Positions 59,782 to 64,000 of a stretch of 64,000 bases of DNA are shown piece after piece (positions within the stretch are counted from its first letter, which is position 1; every line of letters begins with the position of its first letter). The notes beneath the pieces were generated by a model. It worked only from the letters and a program-made list of their open reading frames with translations, ran no database searches and was not told the DNA's origin. The position numbers and the translations under genes are program-made. The DNA is from Amarobacter sp964507025. GTDB lineage: Bacteria > Chloroflexota > Dehalococcoidia > Tepidiformales > Tepidiformaceae. The DNA lies in NCBI GenBank assembly GCA_964507025.1, contig CAZDOK010000012.1:1-64000 (forward strand), given 5' to 3'.

Positions 59782-60630
59782 ATGCGGGACTTGCGTGGCA
59801 GGACGGCGATCGTGACGGGCGCATCGCGGGGACTTGGTCCGTACATTGCGCGGGCCCTAGCGGCGGAGGGTGTGAACCTTTCGCTGGCGGCGCGTTCGGC
59901 TGGTGACCTTGAGCGCGTGGCCGAGGACATGCGGGCGCTTGGAGTTCGGGCGAAAGCGGTGGCGGGCGACGTGACGTTGGCCGGGGACCGGGCGCGGCTG
60001 GTGGAGGCGACGCTGGCGGAGTTCGGGCGGATCGACATCCTGGTGAACAACGCCGGGATCGAGGTGACCAGCCACTTCGAGCGGCAGGGCGAGGAGGAGC
60101 TCGTCCAGACGATCGACGTGAACCTGACCTCCGCGGTCCTGCTGACGCGGCAGGTAATCCCGGTGATGCTGGAACGGAAGGCGGGGCACGTCGTGAACAT
60201 GGCCTCGCTGGCGGGGAAGGTGCCGGTGCCCTACAGCGTGCCGTACGCGGCATCGAAAGCCGGGCTGGTGGGCTTCACGGAATCGCTGCGGAACGAGTTC
60301 AGGAAGCGGGGCGTGAGCGCGAGCGTGGTGTGTCCGGGGCTCGTTTCCGAGGCGGGAATGTACGTGCAAATGCAACAGGATGCGGGGGTGAAGGAGAACT
60401 TCCTGGCGGGGACGGTGACCCCGAAGAAAGTGGCATCGGACGTGGTGAAGGCGATCCGGCGGGACCGGCCGGAGATGCTGGTGTATCGCGGGCCGGGCCG
60501 GCTGGTGAGCGCGTTTTCGGAGGCAGCTCCGGGAGTGTTCGAGCGGGTGTTCCCGCTGTTCGGCACGTTCACGCTGTTCAGGAAGATCGCCGATGCGAGG
60601 GAGAAGCAGGGGGAAAGGTCGGGGAGCTGA
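59782..60630 (+). CDS. Short-chain dehydrogenase/reductase
   Basis: 282 residues. NAD(P)-binding VTGASRGLGPYIARAL, NNAGIEVTSHF, catalytic Ser in NMASLAGKVPVP and YAASK. The C-terminal 60 residues, hydrophobic with Pro (YRGPGRLVSAFSEAAPGVFERVF), extend beyond the usual fold, as in SDRs linked to lipids. Substrate unknown. GAGGGTAGGCGA precedes ATG. Confidence 0.93.
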   Translation: MRDLRGRTAIVTGASRGLGPYIARALAAEGVNLSLAARSAGDLERVAEDMRALGVRAKAVAGDVTLAGDRARLVEATLAEFGRIDILVNNAGIEVTSHFERQGEEELVQTIDVNLTSAVLLTRQVIPVMLERKAGHVVNMASLAGKVPVPYSVPYAASKAGLVGFTESLRNEFRKRGVSASVVCPGLVSEAGMYVQMQQDAGVKENFLAGTVTPKKVASDVVKAIRRDRPEMLVYRGPGRLVSAFSEAAPGVFERVFPLFGTFTLFRKIADAREKQGERSGS

Positions 60631-60734
60631 GGGGAACCGGGCGGCCGCCGGGTTCGTTTAGTCTGTAGGGATTGGTGGAGACCGGCGCGACGCGGCACGC
60701 TTCGGAAGATGCCGCTGATCGGACAGGGGAGGGC

Positions 60735-61634
60735 ATGATGACACGTAGCCGAGCACGCGGATGGGTGGGGCTGCTGGCGGGGCTGGCGCTTCTCGCGCTG
60801 GGCGCATGCGGCGATGACGACGGGCTGAAGCCAACGCCGACGGCCGCTGCAACGGGAACACCGACCGGGGCGGCTTCGCCAACCGCGGAACCGACGCAGG
60901 GCGCGACGGCCACGCCTGCGCCAACGCTCGCGGTGCAGGTGTATTTCGCGCGGGATGAGCATATCGCGACAGTGGGGCGCACCGTGACGATCCCGGCTGT
61001 GGCCCGCGAAGCGATGGAGGCGCTGCTGGCAGGGCCAACGGATTACGAGAAGGGCCTGGGAATGACGAGTGCGGTCCCCACCGGGACCCGGCTCCTGGGC
61101 ATCACGATCGAGAGCGGCACCGCGATCGTGGACCTCTCGCGGGAGTTCGAGTCGGGTGGCGGTTCGCTTTCCATGACCACGCGCGTCGCGCAGGTCGTGT
61201 ATACGCTGACCCAGTTCGAGACGGTGGACCGGGTGACGATCCGGCTCGGCGGGCAGGATGTCGAGGCGATCGGCGGGGAGGGCGTGCCCGCGAAGGACCT
61301 GACACGGGACGACTTTCGCGACAACACGCCGCTGATCCTGGTGGAGTCGCCGCGGCCCGGAGACGAGGTCGGCACGGAGCTGATCGTCAGCGGCACGTCG
61401 AACACGTTTGAGGCGGCGCTTTCGTGGGAGGTGCGGGACAGCACGGGCAAGGTGATCCGGGAGGGCTTCGCGACCGCGACCTCGGGCACGGGGACGTGGG
61501 AGACCTTCGCGTTCGAGATCGACCTTTCGGGCGCGGCGACCGGGCCGATCACGCTGGTGGTGTTCGAACGCTCGGCGAAGGACGGGAGCCCCATCAACGT
61601 CTACGAGGTGCCGTTGAAAGAGGTCGCGAAGTGA
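60735..61634 (+). CDS. GerMN/Gmad2 lipoprotein
   Basis: 299 residues. Lipobox LALGAC, Thr/Pro linker, GerMN domain (VQVYFARDEHIATVGRTV...LLAGPTDYEKGLGMTSAVP...GITIESGTAIVDLSREF), then the Ig-like Gmad2 domain (ILVESPRPGDEVGTELIVSG...INVYEVPL). Found in spore-formers and in many non-sporulating monoderms, where it is a surface protein of unknown role. GGGGAGGGC lies upstream of ATG 60735. Confidence 0.93.
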   Translation: MMTRSRARGWVGLLAGLALLALGACGDDDGLKPTPTAAATGTPTGAASPTAEPTQGATATPAPTLAVQVYFARDEHIATVGRTVTIPAVAREAMEALLAGPTDYEKGLGMTSAVPTGTRLLGITIESGTAIVDLSREFESGGGSLSMTTRVAQVVYTLTQFETVDRVTIRLGGQDVEAIGGEGVPAKDLTRDDFRDNTPLILVESPRPGDEVGTELIVSGTSNTFEAALSWEVRDSTGKVIREGFATATSGTGTWETFAFEIDLSGAATGPITLVVFERSAKDGSPINVYEVPLKEVAK

Positions 61635-61638
61635 GGGT

Positions 61639-62415
61639 TCAGGGGTCGCCGACGAGGGTGCTGGCGAACACCTGCCAGGCGAGCGCGGACTTCGCGGTCA
61701 GGCTGAGGAGGATGTAGACGGCCTCACCGAAGAGGTAGTCGCGCCAGGGGCCGGTGCGCCGGTACTGGAGGACCATGTTGAGTGCGAAGCAGTTGAAGAA
61801 GATGAAGAGCGAGACGAAGATGCCGACGACAAATCCGGGCGGCGAAGCGGCGAAGCCCGGGCTGGTGAAGTAGATGGCGATGGCGATCCATGGGACCGCC
61901 CCGGCGAGGCAGCCGAAGAGGAAGCTCATCCAGTTGGGGTTGCCGGGCTCTTCGTAGTGCTCCATGAGGAGGCCGAAGAGGATCATGGCGGCGTTGACGC
62001 CGAAGATGGCGACGAGGGCGGCGACGTCGCTGATGCCGGTGAACATCGCGATGAGGACAACCATGACCGACGAGCTGGCGGAGTATTCGATCCAGCGGGC
62101 GTAGTTGCGGGCGCGTTCGAGGTTGCGGGCGTACCAGCCATAGACGCCGGGGGCGGCGATGGTCCAGTGGGCGGCGGCGGAGATGAACACGAAGAGAGCC
62201 ACACCCCAGGCGATGCGGACGTCGAAGAGGTCGCGCAGTTCGGGCGGGGCGGAGCCTGGCGGGCCCTCCATGAAGCTGGCGGTAACCGGGAGCGAGAAGT
62301 CGTTGGCGAGGGCGAGGATGGCGACCCCCTGGGCGGCGTGGAAGGCGCCCATGACCAGGTTGTAGAGGCGCAGGCGGCGCAACTGGCGCTCACGCTGCTG
62401 GTTTGAAGTGGTCAC
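61639..62415 (-). CDS. Heliorhodopsin
   Basis: 258 residues, seven helices. RRLRLYNLVMGAFHAAQGVA is TM1 with His26. TM2 has AAAHW with His83. TM3 reads RWIEYSASSSVMVVLIAMF with Glu110 as Schiff-base counterion. TM7 has LLSLTAKSALAWQVFA, with Lys242 the retinal-binding residue. These match His23, His80, Glu107 and Lys241 of heliorhodopsin 48C12 at nearly constant offset, so pigment formation is expected. GTG 62415 gives the usual length. It lies 66 bp after the MDR gene on the same strand. No retinal-synthesis gene is in the window. Confidence 0.93.
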   Translation of the reverse strand: MTTSNQQRERQLRRLRLYNLVMGAFHAAQGVAILALANDFSLPVTASFMEGPPGSAPPELRDLFDVRIAWGVALFVFISAAAHWTIAAPGVYGWYARNLERARNYARWIEYSASSSVMVVLIAMFTGISDVAALVAIFGVNAAMILFGLLMEHYEEPGNPNWMSFLFGCLAGAVPWIAIAIYFTSPGFAASPPGFVVGIFVSLFIFFNCFALNMVLQYRRTGPWRDYLFGEAVYILLSLTAKSALAWQVFASTLVGDP

Positions 62416-62481
62416 GAGGATGGCCTTTCTCCGGGTCTGCGGTGTGCCGCACATCATGAACGCCGGGCACGGATGAAACGA

Positions 62482-63450
62482 TCAGGCGGCCGAGGTGATG
62501 CGGAGGACGACGTTGCCGGTTTTCTGGCCGGACTCGACGTAGCGGGTCGCCTCGACGACTTCGTCGAGCGCGTAGCTCCGGTCGATGACGGGGCGATACT
62601 TGCCCTCCTCGACGAGCTCTTTCACGAGGAGGAGATCCTCCTGGCGATAGCGGCCGATGCCCAAGGCGGCCCTCTTCTTTCCCGTGAACCGCGTGGCGAG
62701 GGCGAGGAGAGGCACGTGATACATGTACCCGAGGTCAACCGTGATAAAGATGCCGCCAGCCTTCAGTGAGCGCCGGCAGCGGCGGAATGAGTGCTTGCCG
62801 ACGGCGTCGAAGATGACGTCATACGTCTTGCCGTTCCTGGTGAAGTCTTCGGCGAGGCGGTCAAGAACGTCGCCCGCGCCCAGCGAGCGCACAAGATCGA
62901 GGTCCCTGGTGTCGCACACGGCGGTCACTTCGGCCCCGAAGTGGTGCGCAAGCAGCTGGACGGCGGCAGTGCCAATGGAGCCGGCGGCGCCGTAGATGAG
63001 GACGCTCTTGCTGCGCAACGGGTTGGCCGGCTGGAGGCAAGACAGCGCGAGCAGCGACCCGTCCGGCACAGCCGCCGCTTCCTCGCAGGTCAGAGTCGCG
63101 GGCCTGGGCGCAATGACACCGGTCTCACGGACGGTCACGTACTCGGCGTGGGCGCCGCCAGCGACACCGAAGACCTCATCGCCCGGATGGAACCGGGTGA
63201 CGGCCGCGCCGATGTCCTCGATGCGGCCGGCGAACTCCGTGCCCGCGACGGTCTGCCTGGGGCGGCGAATGCCGGTGAAGATCCGGCTGAACCTGTACTC
63301 GGTGCTGCGTACGCGCATGGCATCGCCGCGGGTAACCGTGGAGGCATGGACCCGCACCAGCACCTCGTCCGCCTTCGGGACGGGCATGGCGGCTTCGCCG
63401 ACGCGAAGCACTTCTGGTGGGCCGTACCGATCGTGGATCACTGCTCTCAT
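62482..63450 (-). CDS. Zinc-free MDR (quinone reductase-like) oxidoreductase
   Basis: 322 residues. N-terminal MRAVIHDRYGPPEVLRVGEA, VHASTVTRGDAMRVRS, and nucleotide-binding VLIYGAAGSIGTAAVQLLAHHFGA; no zinc ligands. Reduces quinones or enals with NADPH. ATG 63450 follows AGAGGAAG. First gene of a likely two-gene unit with heliorhodopsin, so a link to light or oxidative stress is possible but unproven. Confidence 0.9.
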   Translation of the reverse strand: MRAVIHDRYGPPEVLRVGEAAMPVPKADEVLVRVHASTVTRGDAMRVRSTEYRFSRIFTGIRRPRQTVAGTEFAGRIEDIGAAVTRFHPGDEVFGVAGGAHAEYVTVRETGVIAPRPATLTCEEAAAVPDGSLLALSCLQPANPLRSKSVLIYGAAGSIGTAAVQLLAHHFGAEVTAVCDTRDLDLVRSLGAGDVLDRLAEDFTRNGKTYDVIFDAVGKHSFRRCRRSLKAGGIFITVDLGYMYHVPLLALATRFTGKKRAALGIGRYRQEDLLLVKELVEEGKYRPVIDRSYALDEVVEATRYVESGQKTGNVVLRITSAA

Positions 63451-63597
63451 ACCGGCTTCCTCTCGCGCGACCGGCGATCGGAGCGAGCCATGAGCCCCGA
63501 TTTCGCGGACGCGACTGTAGCAGACGTGGAGGCCGCGGCGCACTGCGCGAGACGGTCGTTGCGGCGACCGTTAACCCGCGGGTGCCTTTCCGCGTTG

Positions 63598-63627
63598 TTG
63601 ATTCGTGCAGCCGATGGGGACTATAGT
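63598..63627 (+). promoter_or_regulatory. Promoter of the 25-codon transcription unit
   Basis: TTGATT (63598-63603), 18-nt spacer, TATAGT (63622-63627), start expected near 63634. Confidence 0.6.
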
Positions 63628-63657
63628 CTGCGAGATGTACGAAAGGGGGCGCCGCCG

Positions 63658-63735
63658 ATGACCACCATGAAGCCAATCGCTGGCGGCCGGCTGCGCCGCG
63701 GTGCGGCGCGCGCCAGAAGGGTGCCCATCGAGTAG
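63658..63735 (+). CDS. 25-residue basic peptide ORF or sRNA
   Basis: MTTMKPIAGGRLRRGAARAR then RVPIE, with AAAGGGGG 8 nt upstream. It has its own promoter and an intrinsic terminator 28 nt after the stop, so it forms a complete small transcription unit of about 165 nt. Six arginines and one lysine. It precedes an ABC ATPase gene, so attenuation of that gene is one possibility. Confidence 0.45.
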   Translation: MTTMKPIAGGRLRRGAARARRVPIE

Positions 63736-63763
63736 GAACGGGACCAGGACGAACCGTTCGCAG

Positions 63764-63799
63764 CCGTGGGCGCCGACCACCAATCGCCCACGGTTTTTT
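63764..63799 (+). terminator. Intrinsic terminator with T6
   Basis: Perfect 9-bp stem CCGTGGGCG / CGCCCACGG, 12-nt loop, TTTTTT directly after. The only classical terminator with a full + strand T-run in the window. Confidence 0.92.
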
Positions 63800-63883
63800 G
63801 ATCCCCGCCTTCGTGCCGGGTGAGAGATGCCGGGGGCACGCCGGCCTCGAGCCGCAGACGCTCACACCACGAGGAGGAGATCA

Positions 63884-64000
63884 GTGACGGTGGCGACCAC
63901 AGAGCCAGAACAGTTTCGAGGGTTGCGGACCGCGGTTGACGCGCAGGCGCGCGCCCTCGAAGTCGACGATGTGACGAAAGTGTTCCGGCAGGGGCCAGGG
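63884..64000 (+). CDS. ABC transporter ATP-binding protein, N-terminal fragment at window edge
   Basis: The first 39 codons from GTG 63884, preceded by GAGGAGGAG. ALEVDDVTKVFRQGPG is the usual first strand of an importer-type ATPase. The gene continues past the window edge; Walker A is not reached, so the call rests on this short segment. Confidence 0.7.
   Translation, partial: MTVATTEPEQFRGLRTAVDAQARALEVDDVTKVFRQGPG

Overview
The window is high-GC (roughly two thirds G+C by eye), gene-dense bacterial chromosome. No rRNA, tRNA, CRISPR array, transposase or phage module was seen. The gene set suggests a monoderm-like member of the Chloroflexota (Tepidiforma/Dehalococcoidia-like): a heliorhodopsin, flavin/F420-type LLM and PPOX oxidoreductases, menaquinone genes, System II cytochrome c assembly, Rho with a long Arg/Glu-rich N-terminus, many lipoproteins with Pro/Thr linkers, and no outer-membrane machinery. 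This placement is inference from gene families, not a search. The + strand looks G-rich whichever strand is coding, so it is probably the leading strand.

Layout. 1-2.6 kb: the N-terminal 855 codons of cobalamin-dependent methionine synthase, running off the left edge. 2.6-8.8 kb: a small membrane protein, a GNAT, then a rearranged locus. There a 191-bp direct repeat (3523-3713 and 6393-6583, one mismatch) brackets an mgtA-type Mg2+ P-type ATPase. The repeat is the 5' regulatory region and first 43 codons of a secreted RTX-repeat protein, and a second RTX gene follows. 8.8-24.8 kb: LysM/M23 peptidase, rho, two alpha/beta hydrolases, an ABC-2 exporter with a YjbR protein, an MFS carrier, a secreted serine protease, YceI opposite an HxlR regulator, a lone receiver domain, an enoyl-CoA hydratase, and a persulfide-type MBL-rhodanese with its ArsR regulator. 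25-35.9 kb: a membrane sensor fused to an OmpR-type DNA-binding domain, two oxidoreductases, ResA/ResB, and a DNA-processing patch (Mrr nuclease, heptamer microsatellite, MrfA-like helicase, winged-helix protein).

36-47.8 kb: DUF4389 protein, MBL hydrolase and menG-menA. Next come five co-oriented genes of a DUF4388/Roadblock/HAMP-receptor cluster and a Clp_N-like/helix-turn-helix regulator. The regulator faces an acyl-CoA dehydrogenase across a triple operator. A P450 then lies opposite an LLM oxidoreductase. 48.9-54.5 kb: DinB-rubredoxin protein, phosphotriesterase, SCP2-like protein, separate NHEJ polymerase and DNA ligase genes without Ku, and a RIO1 kinase remnant. 55.0-55.5 kb: an intergenic region carrying a highly structured RNA candidate, plus an opposite-strand promoter and a 16-codon ORF. 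55.5-64 kb: phosphoglycerate mutase, a copper-delivery operon (SCO1, tandem PCuAC, two small partners), SDR, GerMN lipoprotein, heliorhodopsin with an MDR oxidoreductase, a 25-codon transcription unit and the start of an ABC ATPase.

The least explained elements are the structured RNA with its antisense small ORF, the repeat-bracketed mgtA, the 28-nt element shared by the RTX genes, the Roadblock/DUF4388/HAMP cluster, and the sensor fused to a winged helix. Starts were chosen by ribosome-binding sites, 4-bp overlaps and family length. Several genes appear to be leaderless, with a -10 box 6-7 nt before the start codon.
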